Assembly (NCBI RefSeq): GCF_003026285.1
Contig: NZ_PYOD01000005.1
Span: forward strand, 186,001-250,000
DNA length: 64,000 nt
Direction of reading: 5' to 3'
DNA from: Photobacterium profundum
Lineage (GTDB): Bacteria > Pseudomonadota > Gammaproteobacteria > Enterobacterales > Vibrionaceae
Shown here: positions 9,312 to 19,630 of the stretch, in pieces
Layout: each line of letters opens with the position of its first letter
Position numbering within the stretch: position 1 is the stretch's first letter
The notes under the pieces: generated by a model
The model's input: only the letters and a program-made list of their open reading frames with translations
Databases searched by the model: none
What the model was told of the DNA's origin: nothing
Translations under genes and position numbers: made by a program

Positions 9312-9869
9312 TTAACGTGGAAACAGATCTTCAGGAATCAAAGAATATACCAGCCCATTTTGGGTTTTTCCATGAGTAAATATTCGGTTTCTTGCTTCAC
9401 ATTCAAACTGTGCATTACAGGCGATGGCTGTTTTTTTGCTCGGATAGTTATCAGGGTGAACGATGATTTCTAATCGTGTTAACCCTAAAGTCATAAAAGC
9501 AAACTGTGCAAGCGCTAAACAGGCTTCCGATGCAATACCTTGGCGGTGGTATGACGTCCGTACCCAGTAACCAAGGTTGGCAGAATTACACATAGGAATT
9601 AATGCACTGATAGAAACACTACCAACAAAGGTATCGTCAAAACGGTCAAAAATAGCAAGTTCATAGCTCATGTCTGTTTGCCAGCTTAATCGGCTAGACG
9701 CAATCCATTCATGGGCATCATGCTGATCGTAATGCGGCGTGCACCACTCAAGCCAAGGGCTTAATTGTTCGGTAGATTCTTGAACTGCAGTAAGGTGATC
9801 GAGTAAATCGACAGTTTTAAAAGGACGTAAAATTAATCGCTGAGTTGATAGCTCAAAGTCCATTTTCAT
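9312..9869 (-). CDS. GNAT family N-acetyltransferase, RimJ/RimL type
   Basis: A protein of 185 residues that opens with LSTQRLILRPF, the classic start of RimJ/RimL-type acetyltransferases. It has the acetyl-CoA binding region around RTSYHRQGIASEACLALAQF, where QGIASEA matches the Q/RxxGxG/A pyrophosphate loop. The C-terminal half (LTRLEIIVHPDN, KKTAIACNAQFE) fits the family. It may acetylate a protein N-terminus or a small molecule; the target cannot be told. It lies leftward, 64 bases upstream of the FKBP gene. Confidence 0.85.
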   Translation of the reverse strand: MKMDFELSTQRLILRPFKTVDLLDHLTAVQESTEQLSPWLEWCTPHYDQHDAHEWIASSRLSWQTDMSYELAIFDRFDDTFVGSVSISALIPMCNSANLGYWVRTSYHRQGIASEACLALAQFAFMTLGLTRLEIIVHPDNYPSKKTAIACNAQFECEARNRIFTHGKTQNGLVYSLIPEDLFPR

Positions 9870-9980
9870 TATAATTGTTTACCTACTCTTTTTTGTGGCT
9901 TCGATAAAACGAGATGTTCTATCGAAGCATAGCATTGAATTAGCGCAACATTATGATCAACTACTTACCTTGAATGGTAT

Positions 9981-10005
9981 AAAAAGCCCCCGCAATGCGA
10001 GGGCT
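9981..10005 (-). terminator. Terminator after csiV
   Basis: Read leftward, AGCCCTCGC and GCGGGGGCT form a stem around a 2-3 base loop, followed by TTTTT. It lies just past the csiV stop. Confidence 0.8.
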
Positions 10006-10020
10006 AATTGGCAGTATAAT

Positions 10021-10911
10021 TTAGCTTCCTACTCGGCGTACTTGAATAATAACGCCTAGCAGTGGGTTATCTAAGTAATGTATTTCGCCACTGCGCATAC
10101 GGCGCTGTTGTGATAATCGATAAGGCTTCAAAAACTCTTCAACCTTAATGTTCTTTTTCACTTCTTGTAGGTGACCAATTTGAACATTACTGTTTACGTC
10201 AATGCCATTTTCTGTGGCTGTATCAGTATTAACATTCATCGCATTCTGTTCATTAACAATGCTTTCAAGTAGTGGCTTCGTCATAATAACTTCACGACGA
10301 CTTGGCTCTCGTAAATCGAGGTTGGCATCTAAAAATAAATAATGCTGAACATAGACTTGTAGCATTCCGTTTAATTGATATAGCGAATCAGATCTTGTAT
10401 CGGCATTGTTATTGGAATTTGATAGCAGAGAGGTGCTGTTATCTGCTGTGATTGTAATGCCATCATTGTTGCTATCACTGTCAATTGAAATGGCGTTCGT
10501 AGGTTGTTCAACATCCTTTTTTGAACGGCCATCAGGTAAAAACTGCTCAGAAAAATCACGACCAGCTGTGATATATAACTTAGGTGCATTAGCCTGATTC
10601 TGATCACCTTGGCGCCATGCAATGTGGGCAAGAGGCGTAAAGCCAGCGTGTTTTTTAAGTTTGTTATACTGGGCATCAAGTGCATATTGGCTAGACGGTA
10701 GAATAGTTACCCCTTTCGCTTTTAATGCCGCGGTATCTTCTAAAGATAGGGCGCCTTGCATATCAACTTGTTTGAGTTGTTCGGGCCAAGATTCGTTAAC
10801 CTGTTCAGGGTTAATATTTCGCTTGAATAGAATCACTTCTACATCAAACTGTCTCGCCGCAAATGATGGCCAACTAACGGCCAGAAGAAGCAAATAAATC
10901 AGTTTTTTCAA
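10021..10911 (-). CDS. csiV: CsiV family peptidoglycan-binding protein
   Basis: A secreted protein of 296 residues with a clear signal peptide (KKLIYLLLLAVSWPSFA, cut near residue 18). The mature start RQFDVEVILFKR, the middle LNGMLQVYVQHYLFLDANLD and the C-terminal RMRSGEIHYLDNPLLGVIIQV match the CsiV family. That family was described in Vibrio cholerae as a peptidoglycan-binding protein needed for PBP1A function together with LpoA. A Ser/Asn/Asp-rich segment near residues 140-175 is probably disordered. It lies downstream of mfd on the same strand, as in Vibrio, but mfd has its own hairpin terminator in between. Confidence 0.8.
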   Translation of the reverse strand: MKKLIYLLLLAVSWPSFAARQFDVEVILFKRNINPEQVNESWPEQLKQVDMQGALSLEDTAALKAKGVTILPSSQYALDAQYNKLKKHAGFTPLAHIAWRQGDQNQANAPKLYITAGRDFSEQFLPDGRSKKDVEQPTNAISIDSDSNNDGITITADNSTSLLSNSNNNADTRSDSLYQLNGMLQVYVQHYLFLDANLDLREPSRREVIMTKPLLESIVNEQNAMNVNTDTATENGIDVNSNVQIGHLQEVKKNIKVEEFLKPYRLSQQRRMRSGEIHYLDNPLLGVIIQVRRVGS

Positions 10912-10951
10912 GGTAATCTCCGCACTTCAGTGCTTGTATTTCCAATTCATA

Positions 10952-10983
10952 CAAACGGCTGACTTAGTAAAGTCAGCCGTTTG
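10952..10983 (-). terminator. Strong hairpin between mfd and csiV
   Basis: CAAACGGCTGACTT (10952-10965) and AAGTCAGCCGTTTG (10970-10983) form a perfect 14-bp stem with a 4-base loop. Read leftward it follows the mfd stop directly, although only TTTG follows the stem. It probably ends or attenuates mfd transcription before csiV. Confidence 0.7.
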
Positions 10984-10999
10984 GTTTGTATGTTTTGGA

Positions 11000-13900
11000 T
11001 TATATTGTGTTTTCTGATAATTGGGTTAGTAGCTGGTCCACAAACTTGATTCGTTCTTTGCGATCTGTCATTGGTGCCATGACTTTTAGTTTAGTTGGAC
11101 CTTCCATACGGTAATGTTGAGGCTTTGATTGCAGTAAACCGACGAGAAAAACAGGGTTAATGGCAGCATCTTGTTCAAATTCAAGATATCCACCTTTTTC
11201 ACCCGCCTCAATACGACGAATACCGGCTGTAGCTGCTTTTAATTTTAAATTATTTACCGTTAGCAAGTTGGTTGTTGCTTCAGGTAATAGACCAAACCGA
11301 TCAATCAGTTCGACTTTTAAATCGTTTAAATCTTGCTCATCAATCGCACTGGCAATACGCTTGTACAATGATAAGCGCATGTTGATATCTGGAATGTAAT
11401 CATCAGGCAGTAACGCGGGTAAACGTAGCTCTACTTCCGTCTGTTTACGTAGCAAATCATCAAGTGATGACTCTTTGCCTTCTTTTAATGCTTCAACCGC
11501 TTGTTCTAGCATTTCCATGAATAGTGAAAATCCAATGGATTGAATTTGACCGCTTTGTTCGTCACCTAATAATTCACCAGCACCACGAATTTCAAGGTCA
11601 TGCGTTGCAAGAGTGAAGCCAGCACCAAGATCTTCCAGTGATTCGATGGCCTCTAAACGTTTGACTGCATCTTTCGTCATACGTTTTTTGTGCGGTGTTA
11701 ATAAATAGGCATAGGCTTGGTGGTGTGAACGTCCAACACGACCTCGAAGTTGGTGTAATTGTGCTAAACCAAGGTTGTCGGCACGATTCATAATGATCGT
11801 ATTGGCTGTCGGAATATCAATACCGGTTTCGATGATTGTTGTACAGACGAGTAGGTTGAAACGCTGATGATAAAAGTCGCCCATCACTTTTTCGAGTTCA
11901 CGTTCTCGCATTTGACCATGAGCAAAAGTGATACGTGCTTCTGGGATCAGCTTGGCTAACTCTTCGGTAGTTTTCTCTATGCTGTCGACTTCATTGTGTA
12001 GGAAGTACACTTGACCGCCACGTGTTATTTCACGTAGTACGGCTTCACGCACAATGGCATCATCTCTCTCTCGTACAAAGGTTTTAATGGCTAAGCGGCG
12101 TGCGGGCGGTGTTGCAATGATAGATAGATCACGCATCCCACTCATAGCCATATTTAACGTACGAGGGATCGGTGTTGCCGTGAGGGTCAAAATATCAATA
12201 TCAGCACGAATGGCTTTAATTTTCTCTTTTTGACGCACACCAAAGCGGTGTTCTTCATCAACGACTAATAAGCCTAAATCATGGTATTTAACGGATGCGT
12301 TAAGTAATTTATGCGTGCCGATGAGTATATCAATTTTGCCGTCTTCGGCATCAAGCATGACTTGTTTTTGTTCTTTAGCTGTTTTAAAGCGTGAAAGTAC
12401 TTCAACACGAACGGCCGTATTGGCAAAACGGTCACGGAAGTTTTCAAAATGTTGTTGTGCCAACAATGTGGTAGGCACTAATACCGTGACTTGTTTGTTG
12501 TTATCAATAGCAACAAACGCAGCACGCATCGCAACTTCTGTTTTACCAAAGCCAACATCACCACACACAAGGCGGTCCATGGCTCTAGGCTGACACATGT
12601 CTGAAAGTACGGAATTAATCGCTAAGGCTTGGTCGTGGGTCTCTTCAAAAGGAAAACCACTACAGAAATCAGCATAAGACTCTCTATCTAACGTGAACTT
12701 AAAGCCTGGTTTTAGTTCTCGCTTGGCGTAAACATCGAGTAATTCTGCTGCTACATCGCGTACTTTTTCAGCTGCTTTTTTACGTGCTTTTACCCATGCT
12801 TCGCCACCGAGTTTATGCAGCGGAGCACTTTCATCAGCACCGCCAGAGTAACGGCTAATCAGGTGCAGTGATGCAACTGGTACATAGAGCTTTGCGCCTG
12901 CATGGTATTCAAGCATGACATATTCAGTTGTTATGCCACCAGCTTCTAATGTTTGCAGACCTTGATAGCGACCAATACCGTGATCGATATGAACCACGGG
13001 CTGACCGATTTGTAATTCTGCCAAGTTACGAATAATGGTATCGGCATTAACACTTTTTTTCTCATCACGACGACGGCGTTGGTTAACGCGCTCACCGAGT
13101 AAGTCACTTTCACAAATAAACGCGACAGAAGGCGATTCAAGAATAAAACCTTGTTCTGCAGCACCAATAACCAGCGTGTAATTACTTGGTGCTTCAATGG
13201 CTTCTTCTAGGCTTGCGCACACCATTGGACGCATTTTTATACGAGCTAACAGATCGAGTAGTGCTTCACGTCGACCTTCAGATGCAACGGAAAAGACAAC
13301 TTTGCCTTTGAATTGCTCGGTAAAACGACGTAGCGCAGCAAAAGGTTCTTTAAGTTGTTGATTGATGATTATTTCAGGAACAGGCGTTAACGTCGGGTTG
13401 TAGCGACCCGTTTTTTCGGGTTCATTTTCATGGCGAATTCGAACTTGCGGTAGCGCTTTAAAGCCGCGGAACATCTCATCTTTTGTTAGCCATAATTCTT
13501 TGGGTTCTAGCAAAGGGCGTAAGGGGTCAACACGACGCTGATCAAAGCGATGATCTGCATCTGCTAAGAAATGATCAACGGACGATTCTAATTCCCCTAA
13601 TGTCACCAATAAGGTTTCATCGGGTAAATAATCGAAGAGTGTTTCAGTATTTTCAAAAAATAACGGCTGCCAATATTCAATACCTGCAGGCCAAGTACGT
13701 TTGCTTACTTGCTGATAGATTGATTCGGGTTCACGTCGAGCTTCAAAACGTTCACGCCAACGCATTCGGAAATTTTCAATCGCAATTTCATCAGTCGGGA
13801 ATTCATGTGCGGGTAATAAATTGATGCTATCAATTTCACCCGTTGAACGTTGATTTTCAGGATCGAACTGACGAATGGAATCAACTTCATCATCAAAAAA

Positions 13901-14455
13901 GTCAATACGGTAGGGCTGATTGCTGCCCATTGGGAAGAGGTCGAGTAATGAACCTCGGCTGGCATATTCACCATGCTCCATGACTTGATCGGCATGACGA
14001 TAGCCTGATGATTCAAGCTGCAAACGAAGTTTATCAAGTGATAGGCGATCACCATTTCGTACAATCAAAGCATGCTTTCGAAGGTACTCTCGCGGTGTTA
14101 AACGTTGCAATAAGGTACTAATAGGAACCAGAATAATGCCATCAGACTGGGTCGGTAACTTGTATAAACGTGCTAGGCGATCAGACGTAATATCTTGGTG
14201 TGGTGAGAAATTATCGTATGGTAGTGTTTCCCAGTCAGGAAATACGTTCACTTCGACAGACGTGAACTGACTAATTTCTGGTTGTAGGCGCAGCGCTGTT
14301 TGCGTATCAGGTACAACAGCAAGGACAGGGCCTTGATGTGCGTGAGACAGTTCAGCGACAGACAGTGCCAAAGCAGCACCAGATAGGTTACCAATGAAAC
14401 GGTTATCCCCTTTTTTACTCGGCAGGGGCAGTGAGAGTAATGATAATGCTTTCAT
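11000..14455 (-). CDS. mfd: Transcription-repair coupling factor Mfd
   Basis: A protein of 1151 residues against 1148 in E. coli, so full length. The N-terminal UvrB-like region recruits UvrA. The middle VVHIDHGIGRYQGL begins the RNA-polymerase interacting domain. The RecG-like translocase carries Walker A CGDVGFGKTEVA, the VVDEEHRFG box, LTATPIPRT and the RGRVGRS arginine motif. Mfd removes stalled RNA polymerase from damaged DNA and calls in UvrABC. It starts 9 bases after the PilZ-like gene ends, so the two are likely cotranscribed. Confidence 0.97.
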   Translation of the reverse strand: MKALSLLSLPLPSKKGDNRFIGNLSGAALALSVAELSHAHQGPVLAVVPDTQTALRLQPEISQFTSVEVNVFPDWETLPYDNFSPHQDITSDRLARLYKLPTQSDGIILVPISTLLQRLTPREYLRKHALIVRNGDRLSLDKLRLQLESSGYRHADQVMEHGEYASRGSLLDLFPMGSNQPYRIDFFDDEVDSIRQFDPENQRSTGEIDSINLLPAHEFPTDEIAIENFRMRWRERFEARREPESIYQQVSKRTWPAGIEYWQPLFFENTETLFDYLPDETLLVTLGELESSVDHFLADADHRFDQRRVDPLRPLLEPKELWLTKDEMFRGFKALPQVRIRHENEPEKTGRYNPTLTPVPEIIINQQLKEPFAALRRFTEQFKGKVVFSVASEGRREALLDLLARIKMRPMVCASLEEAIEAPSNYTLVIGAAEQGFILESPSVAFICESDLLGERVNQRRRRDEKKSVNADTIIRNLAELQIGQPVVHIDHGIGRYQGLQTLEAGGITTEYVMLEYHAGAKLYVPVASLHLISRYSGGADESAPLHKLGGEAWVKARKKAAEKVRDVAAELLDVYAKRELKPGFKFTLDRESYADFCSGFPFEETHDQALAINSVLSDMCQPRAMDRLVCGDVGFGKTEVAMRAAFVAIDNNKQVTVLVPTTLLAQQHFENFRDRFANTAVRVEVLSRFKTAKEQKQVMLDAEDGKIDILIGTHKLLNASVKYHDLGLLVVDEEHRFGVRQKEKIKAIRADIDILTLTATPIPRTLNMAMSGMRDLSIIATPPARRLAIKTFVRERDDAIVREAVLREITRGGQVYFLHNEVDSIEKTTEELAKLIPEARITFAHGQMRERELEKVMGDFYHQRFNLLVCTTIIETGIDIPTANTIIMNRADNLGLAQLHQLRGRVGRSHHQAYAYLLTPHKKRMTKDAVKRLEAIESLEDLGAGFTLATHDLEIRGAGELLGDEQSGQIQSIGFSLFMEMLEQAVEALKEGKESSLDDLLRKQTEVELRLPALLPDDYIPDINMRLSLYKRIASAIDEQDLNDLKVELIDRFGLLPEATTNLLTVNNLKLKAATAGIRRIEAGEKGGYLEFEQDAAINPVFLVGLLQSKPQHYRMEGPTKLKVMAPMTDRKERIKFVDQLLTQLSENTI

Positions 14456-14464
14456 GTGATTAAC

Positions 14465-15091
14465 TTATGATTCTGTTCGCTGTTGGGCGCGTATGCGCAG
14501 TAATTTTTGCTGAATATGCAAAGCAGCACGGATCAGAAGATCACGGTCATCTTCTTGTAAACGGTTATAGCGCAGAGTGATCGCATATTGAGCTTGCTTT
14601 TCATCTGAGTCGTCTTCATGCACTTTAGTTCCACATGCTGTTACGTTTGCATAACAGTATATTGCAGCTGGTGGGTGCTCAAGAAACAGCTTTACTCTAA
14701 CAGATGTGCCAACAGTAAAAGGAGAATCTGAAACAAAGGTAAGCTGACTAGCACCAAAACTGTCGGTAATATAACGAAAATTAGGGTTATCTTGTTGAGA
14801 TAATACAAAAGAAAGCAGTAAATTTATTTTACTGTTTTGGGCTGCAAGGTAAGTCAGTAATGCTTTACTGTCTTCTTTACCAAACCCCTTAAGCGTGCGC
14901 TCTGCACTTTCTTCTAAACCGCTGCATTCGCTGGCGACACGAAATAAAGGGGGGATTTCCTGAATAAACGTTTGTTCATCAGGCAAGCACTCATCGCTAG
15001 CCAGAGGTTCTACGTTTATGGTTAGCCCTGTATGGACTGAAAAATATTCGTCCTGTTCCATGTCGCTCTCGTTATTAATTAACATTCGCAA
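14465..15091 (-). CDS. PilZ-like domain protein (PlzB-type position)
   Basis: A soluble protein of 208 residues. Residues about 95-205 have the beta-barrel pattern of PilZ domains (SQLTFVSDSPFTVGTSVRVKLFL, YAITLRYNRLQEDDRDLLIRAALHIQQKLLR). The canonical c-di-GMP signature RxxxR followed by (D/N)xSxxG is not complete: only DSFGAS lies near the expected site and no RxxxR precedes it. From memory, V. cholerae carries an atypical PilZ gene (plzB) at the same place between mfd and lolC. It may be a degenerate or non-binding PilZ protein. It lies immediately upstream of mfd on the same strand. Confidence 0.65.
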   Translation of the reverse strand: MRMLINNESDMEQDEYFSVHTGLTINVEPLASDECLPDEQTFIQEIPPLFRVASECSGLEESAERTLKGFGKEDSKALLTYLAAQNSKINLLLSFVLSQQDNPNFRYITDSFGASQLTFVSDSPFTVGTSVRVKLFLEHPPAAIYCYANVTACGTKVHEDDSDEKQAQYAITLRYNRLQEDDRDLLIRAALHIQQKLLRIRAQQRTES

Positions 15092-15309
15092 CTATTCCCT
15101 GTATTACAGGTCGAACAGCTATGCGAGTGTTAGTATTTATTCATAATTACTCGATTATCACTTAGGTATTGCATTCGAGCAAGTAAACACATCTGACTGT
15201 ACGTTTTTTACTCTCTGTTTTTACATTAGTTTTACGTTGTTGCATGGTAATCAAAGGCAGCAACGGGTATTCTTTCTTTACTCTAGACAAGGGATGGTTT
15301 CTCTAACCT

Positions 15310-16518
15310 ATGTTTCATCCAGTATCTTTCTTTATCGGTCTACGCTATCTGCGTGGTCGTTCAGGTGACCGATTCAGTCGCTTTGTATCATATATGTCCA
15401 CTGCAGGTATCACCATTGGTGTGCTGTCTTTAGTGACTGTACTTTCCGTTATGAATGGCTTTGAGCAACAACTAAAAGACCGAATTTTAGGTGTTTTACC
15501 TCAAGCCGTTATTTCTCAAGATGACGGGCGCATGCCTGTATCAGATACCGTTCCTCAATCATTGCAGCAATTACCTCATGTTACTCATGTTACGCCGATC
15601 ACCCGCGGTGAAGCGGTACTGCAAAGTGCATCGTCATTAGCGGCTGGCAATATGATAGGAATTGACCCTAGCTATTATGAACCCATCGCGATGGACATGA
15701 CGGTTGGGAAGTTAGATAACCTTGTCGCTGGCAGCTATCGCGTTGTTATTGGTCAAGCATTAGCCAATCAACTTGGGGTGCAAGTAGGTGATAAAATCCG
15801 CCTAATGGTAACCAGTGCAAGCCAGTACACACCGTTAGGACGTATTCCAAGCCAACGTAATTTTACCATTGAAGGTTTCTTCGACACAGGCTCTGATGTT
15901 GATAAGCAACTTATTCTTACAAATATCCAAGATGCTGGAAAATTACTCCGTTATAAAGTGGATCAAATAACGGGATGGCGATTATTCCTCGATGATCCTT
16001 TTGCTGTGACTGAACTTGCTCAAGTACCCATGCCGAATGATTGGCAATGGTCAGATTGGCGAGAACAACGCGGTGAGCTGTTTCAAGCCGTTAAAATGGA
16101 AAAGAATATGATGGGCTTAATGCTTGGGCTGATCATTGGTGTCGCTGCATTTAACATCATTTCAGCCCTGATTATGGTGGTGATGGAGAAGCAAGCAGAA
16201 GTCGCCATTTTAAAAACCCAAGGTATGACTAACCGGCAAGTACTGATGGTATTTATGGTTCAAGGTGCTAGCAGTGGTGTTATTGGTGCCGTGAGCGGTG
16301 GCGTGCTAGGCATATTACTGGCGTCGAATTTAAATACGGTTATGTCCGTTTTTGGTGTGCAATATCTTATGGCTGGTGGGTCTCTACCAATTGTTATTGA
16401 ACCTCTACAGGTTATGTTCGTCATTTTAGGTGCTATTTTGTTAAGTCTTATTGCCACTATTTTCCCTTCTTATCGTGCGGCATCTGTTCGTCCTGCTGAG
16501 GCATTGCGTTATGAGTAA
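15310..16518 (+). CDS. lolC: Lipoprotein-releasing ABC transporter permease LolC
   Basis: A FtsX-like permease of 402 residues with one N-terminal membrane segment, a large periplasmic domain and three C-terminal segments. The [30 protein letters not shown] opening is typical. With LolD and LolE it extracts mature lipoproteins from the inner membrane and passes them to LolA. It shares eight bases with lolD, so the two are translationally coupled. The many lipoproteins in this window (COG3014, YcfL, LpoB, DUF6279) would depend on this system. Confidence 0.95.
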   Translation: MFHPVSFFIGLRYLRGRSGDRFSRFVSYMSTAGITIGVLSLVTVLSVMNGFEQQLKDRILGVLPQAVISQDDGRMPVSDTVPQSLQQLPHVTHVTPITRGEAVLQSASSLAAGNMIGIDPSYYEPIAMDMTVGKLDNLVAGSYRVVIGQALANQLGVQVGDKIRLMVTSASQYTPLGRIPSQRNFTIEGFFDTGSDVDKQLILTNIQDAGKLLRYKVDQITGWRLFLDDPFAVTELAQVPMPNDWQWSDWREQRGELFQAVKMEKNMMGLMLGLIIGVAAFNIISALIMVVMEKQAEVAILKTQGMTNRQVLMVFMVQGASSGVIGAVSGGVLGILLASNLNTVMSVFGVQYLMAGGSLPIVIEPLQVMFVILGAILLSLIATIFPSYRAASVRPAEALRYE

Positions 16519-17200
16519 TTCGTTATTAGTTTGTCATGGTTTACGTAAAATTTATCGCGAAGCTCAGCTTGAAACTGAAGTGTTGAAAGGGGTTAGTTTT
16601 GCCATTGAGCCTAATGAATTAGTCGCAATTGTTGGCTCATCAGGTTCAGGTAAAAGCACGTTATTACACTTATTAGGTGCACTTGATGAACCAAGTGACG
16701 GTGATGTGTTTTTTAAAGGCCAAAAATTGAATTCGATGAGCGCAAACAAACAAGCGAAAATTCGAAATCAGGAAATAGGGTTTGTTTATCAGTTTCATCA
16801 TTTGCTTGCCGATTTTAGTGCCATGGAAAATGTCGCTATGCCACTATTAATCGGCGGCATGGCAACAGATAAAGCTGAGTCAAAAGCAAAATCTATTTTA
16901 GACATGGTTGGTCTTAGTCACCGCTATGAGCACCGGCCTTCCGAATTGAGTGGTGGTGAACGTCAACGTGTTGCCTTTGCTCGTGCATTAGTCAACAACC
17001 CATCAATTGTATTGGCTGACGAACCTACGGGTAACCTAGATCATAAAACGGCACTCGAAATCTATGATCTAATGTGCAAGTTAAATAAAGAGTCGGGTAC
17101 GGCCTTTTTAGTGGTTACTCATGATAATGAATTAGCGGCGAAGTTAGATCGTTGTATGCATATGCAAGACGGTAACTTGGTTCAGGTTGAGGTAGCTTAA
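16511..17200 (+). CDS. lolD: Lipoprotein-releasing ABC transporter ATPase LolD
   Basis: The frame extends upstream into lolC, but the likely start is the ATG at 16511, overlapping the lolC end as ATGAGTAA. This gives 229 residues, close to 233 in E. coli. Walker A is GSSGSGKST, the signature is LSGGERQR and Walker B runs into [11 protein letters not shown]. LolD powers lipoprotein release by the LolCE membrane part. The stop overlaps the lolE start by one base. Confidence 0.95.
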   Translation: MSNSLLVCHGLRKIYREAQLETEVLKGVSFAIEPNELVAIVGSSGSGKSTLLHLLGALDEPSDGDVFFKGQKLNSMSANKQAKIRNQEIGFVYQFHHLLADFSAMENVAMPLLIGGMATDKAESKAKSILDMVGLSHRYEHRPSELSGGERQRVAFARALVNNPSIVLADEPTGNLDHKTALEIYDLMCKLNKESGTAFLVVTHDNELAAKLDRCMHMQDGNLVQVEVA

Positions 17201-18444
17201 TGTTTCGACCTTTATCTCTTTATATCGGTAGCCGTTTTAGCCGAGCGAAACAACGAAACCGGATGGTATCGTTCATTTCTATTTCATCTATTTTGGGGAT
17301 TGCCGTTGGTGTCGCAGTCATCATCATAGGGTTATCGGCTATGAATGGTTTTGAACGTGAATTACAAAATCGCGTATTGGCTGTTATTCCTCATGGTGAA
17401 CTAGAAGCCGTAAAAGCACCGTTGACTGAGTGGCAACCCATACTCGAAACGGTAAAGAAACACCCACGAGTAACAGGTGCAGCGCCGTATGTTTCATTTA
17501 CTGCTCTGCTTGAAAAAGGAAGCAATCTCAAAGCGGTGGCAGTGCGTGGTGTAAACCCTGAAGAGGAAATACAAGTCAGTGCGTTACCACAGTATGTAAA
17601 AGATAACGCTTGGCAGAATTTTTCTGCGGGCAACAAGCAAGTTATTTTAGGGCAAGGCGTTGCTCAAAAACTGCAGATTGGGGTGGGTGATTGGATTACA
17701 GCAATGATCCCAAACGCCGACTCAGAGAAAAAGCTCCGTGCACCACATCGTATTCGTTTACAAGTGTCTGGCTTATTAGCGCTTGGTGGTCAGATTGATC
17801 ATAATTTTGCGATTATACCGCTAGCTGACGCCCAGCAATATTTATCAATGGGTGAGGGAGTCTCGGGAATTTCGTTAAATGTCGATAATGTGCTTGATGC
17901 TCAATCTATTGTGAGAGAAGTCGGCTTTACCTTGCCTGTGTACGTCTATTTAAAAAGTTGGACACAGAAATACGGCTACTTGTATCGAGATATTCAGATG
18001 GTGCGCACCATTATGTATTTGGTGATGGTACTTGTGATTGGTGTTGCCTGCTTTAATATTATCTCAACCTTGATGATGGCTGTAAAAGATCGAGCGCCAG
18101 ACATAGCTATTCTTCGAACAATGGGGGCCACTGATGGTTTGGTGAAATCCATCTTCATTTGGCATGGTTTATTATCTGGTGTTGTCGGTAGCCTTGTTGG
18201 ATCGATTCTTGGCTCTTTAGTAGCGGTGAACCTGACCAGCTTGGTTAAAGGGCTCGAAACGTTGATCGGACACCAGTTTTTATCTGGTGACATCTACTTT
18301 GTGGATTTCTTACCAACCGAGTTAGAGATTAATGATGTTGCGGTTGTTGCTATAACAGCTATTCTTTTAAGCTTACTTGCGACTTGGTATCCCGCGCGCA
18401 GAGCAAGCGCTTTACAACCAGCACTGGTGTTGAGCGCAAAATAG
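17200..18444 (+). CDS. lolE: Lipoprotein-releasing ABC transporter permease LolE
   Basis: A paralogue of LolC with the same layout: an N-terminal membrane segment, a periplasmic domain of about 210 residues, and three C-terminal segments. At 414 residues it matches E. coli LolE. The gene order lolC-lolD-lolE fixes the assignment. It starts at the ATG overlapping the lolD stop (TAATG), and the operon ends at a strong terminator just downstream. Confidence 0.95.
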   Translation: MFRPLSLYIGSRFSRAKQRNRMVSFISISSILGIAVGVAVIIIGLSAMNGFERELQNRVLAVIPHGELEAVKAPLTEWQPILETVKKHPRVTGAAPYVSFTALLEKGSNLKAVAVRGVNPEEEIQVSALPQYVKDNAWQNFSAGNKQVILGQGVAQKLQIGVGDWITAMIPNADSEKKLRAPHRIRLQVSGLLALGGQIDHNFAIIPLADAQQYLSMGEGVSGISLNVDNVLDAQSIVREVGFTLPVYVYLKSWTQKYGYLYRDIQMVRTIMYLVMVLVIGVACFNIISTLMMAVKDRAPDIAILRTMGATDGLVKSIFIWHGLLSGVVGSLVGSILGSLVAVNLTSLVKGLETLIGHQFLSGDIYFVDFLPTELEINDVAVVAITAILLSLLATWYPARRASALQPALVLSAK

Positions 18445-18473
18445 CATTTACTTATCCAGGTTGGAATAAGTGT

Positions 18474-18504
18474 AAAAAAACCGTCATTTTCGACGGTTTT
18501 TTTG
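18474..18504. terminator. Bidirectional terminator after lolE
   Basis: A run of A, CCGTC-ATTTTC-GACGG, then a run of T. It serves lolE and, in the other direction, the convergent dedA gene. Confidence 0.88.
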
Positions 18505-18530
18505 TTTTAGGGGAAGGTTGCTTAATCTCT

Positions 18531-19196
18531 TCAAATTGATGAGGGCTTTTTACCTTTCTTAAGAAAACAACTGATGATCAGAGTCATAATACCCAACCCT
18601 AGGGTTGCAAAGGGCGCTAGCATAAGAGCTACTGTTGTAATTCGTGCCACCTTTTCTGGTAAGAATGTGAGTGAGTAGCCGATGCCTGTGAGTAGTAATA
18701 CCCAAGCGATGGCACTTAACCAAGCAAAGCGAAAAAAGTGCACTTGGTTTTTAATGCGTATCCCCATCATCAAAGGTAATAGAGAACGCACTACAGGAAT
18801 AAAGCGAGCAATAAATAGCGCGATTAGACCGTGACGAAAAAGCAGGTTATCAACTGTTTTCATTCTTTGTGCCGGAACTAAATTTACCCAAGACTGTACT
18901 TTAGGCAAATGCTTTAGCCATCGCCCCTGCATATAAGCAACCCAGCTTCCTATTGCAGCTGCGAGTGTAAGCAGTAAGACGATAGTTTTAAAATCAATGA
19001 TTCCCATCGCACCTAATGTGCCAGCTAAAATGACGATACTGTCGCACGGCAAAGGTGCAGCAGGTAATAATGCACTCTCTAAGAAAATGACAAATGTGAC
19101 GCAAAAATAAATCATTGCGATGCTTTCAGGGTTTTCTAGAATACTAAAATTTTGATGCCATAGTGCCGAGAAAATAGCCATGAATGACTCGAACAT
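18531..19196 (-). CDS. DedA family membrane protein
   Basis: An integral membrane protein of 221 residues with the DedA (VTT/SNARE-associated) pattern: ESALLPAAPLPCDSIVILAGTLGAMG in the first half, and FIARFIPVVRSLLPLMMGI, in which the conserved Arg residues are present. The family is linked to undecaprenyl-phosphate or phospholipid translocation and membrane homeostasis. Which substrate this member handles is not visible. It is leftward and convergent with lolE, and shares its strand with the small secreted protein upstream. Confidence 0.88.
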   Translation of the reverse strand: MFESFMAIFSALWHQNFSILENPESIAMIYFCVTFVIFLESALLPAAPLPCDSIVILAGTLGAMGIIDFKTIVLLLTLAAAIGSWVAYMQGRWLKHLPKVQSWVNLVPAQRMKTVDNLLFRHGLIALFIARFIPVVRSLLPLMMGIRIKNQVHFFRFAWLSAIAWVLLLTGIGYSLTFLPEKVARITTVALMLAPFATLGLGIMTLIISCFLKKGKKPSSI

Positions 19197-19252
19197 ACGG
19201 GTTACCTTTCTGTTATTAATTAAATATATAAATAGCGAGTTGAAAGGTATTG

Positions 19253-19630
19253 TTATGCTCGTGTATGAATGAATTTGTACTGTAGGTTGTTAAAATGCTG
19301 GCCGTTAAGTACATATCGCCGCTCAGACAAGGAGAACAACTTTGTTAGAGTTTGCTCTGCTACTTTATTCGCCGCCGATAATCGAGCTGAAAAGTAGAGA
19401 TAGTACTGAATATTGTGTAACGATGCCGGGAGAGGTCTCCATTGTCTTTTTTGTTCAACACGAAAGCTACGTTGGGTTGAAATATAGGCGTCGTGATTAT
19501 CATTCTGAATAAGAGTATGAGAAAAATGTACTGGATTGCTTGTTGCTTGTTGGCTGCTTTCCGTGACATTGACCGTTATCACCAATACTAAAAAAGTACT
19601 GAGTAAAAAATAGTTAAATATTTTACGCAA
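19253..19630 (-). CDS. Small predicted secreted protein, unknown function
   Basis: A protein of 125 residues with an N-terminal hydrophobic signal-like segment (residues 4-22, NYFLLSTFLVLVITVNVT). A soluble part rich in Gln, Asn, Tyr and Arg follows, with no Cys and no known motif. It starts 56 bases upstream of dedA on the same strand and may share its transcript. I recognise no family. The signal-like start and open frame make it plausible, but it could be lineage-specific. Confidence 0.5.
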   Translation of the reverse strand: MRKIFNYFLLSTFLVLVITVNVTESSQQATSNPVHFSHTLIQNDNHDAYISTQRSFRVEQKRQWRPLPASLHNIQYYLYFSARLSAANKVAEQTLTKLFSLSERRYVLNGQHFNNLQYKFIHTRA

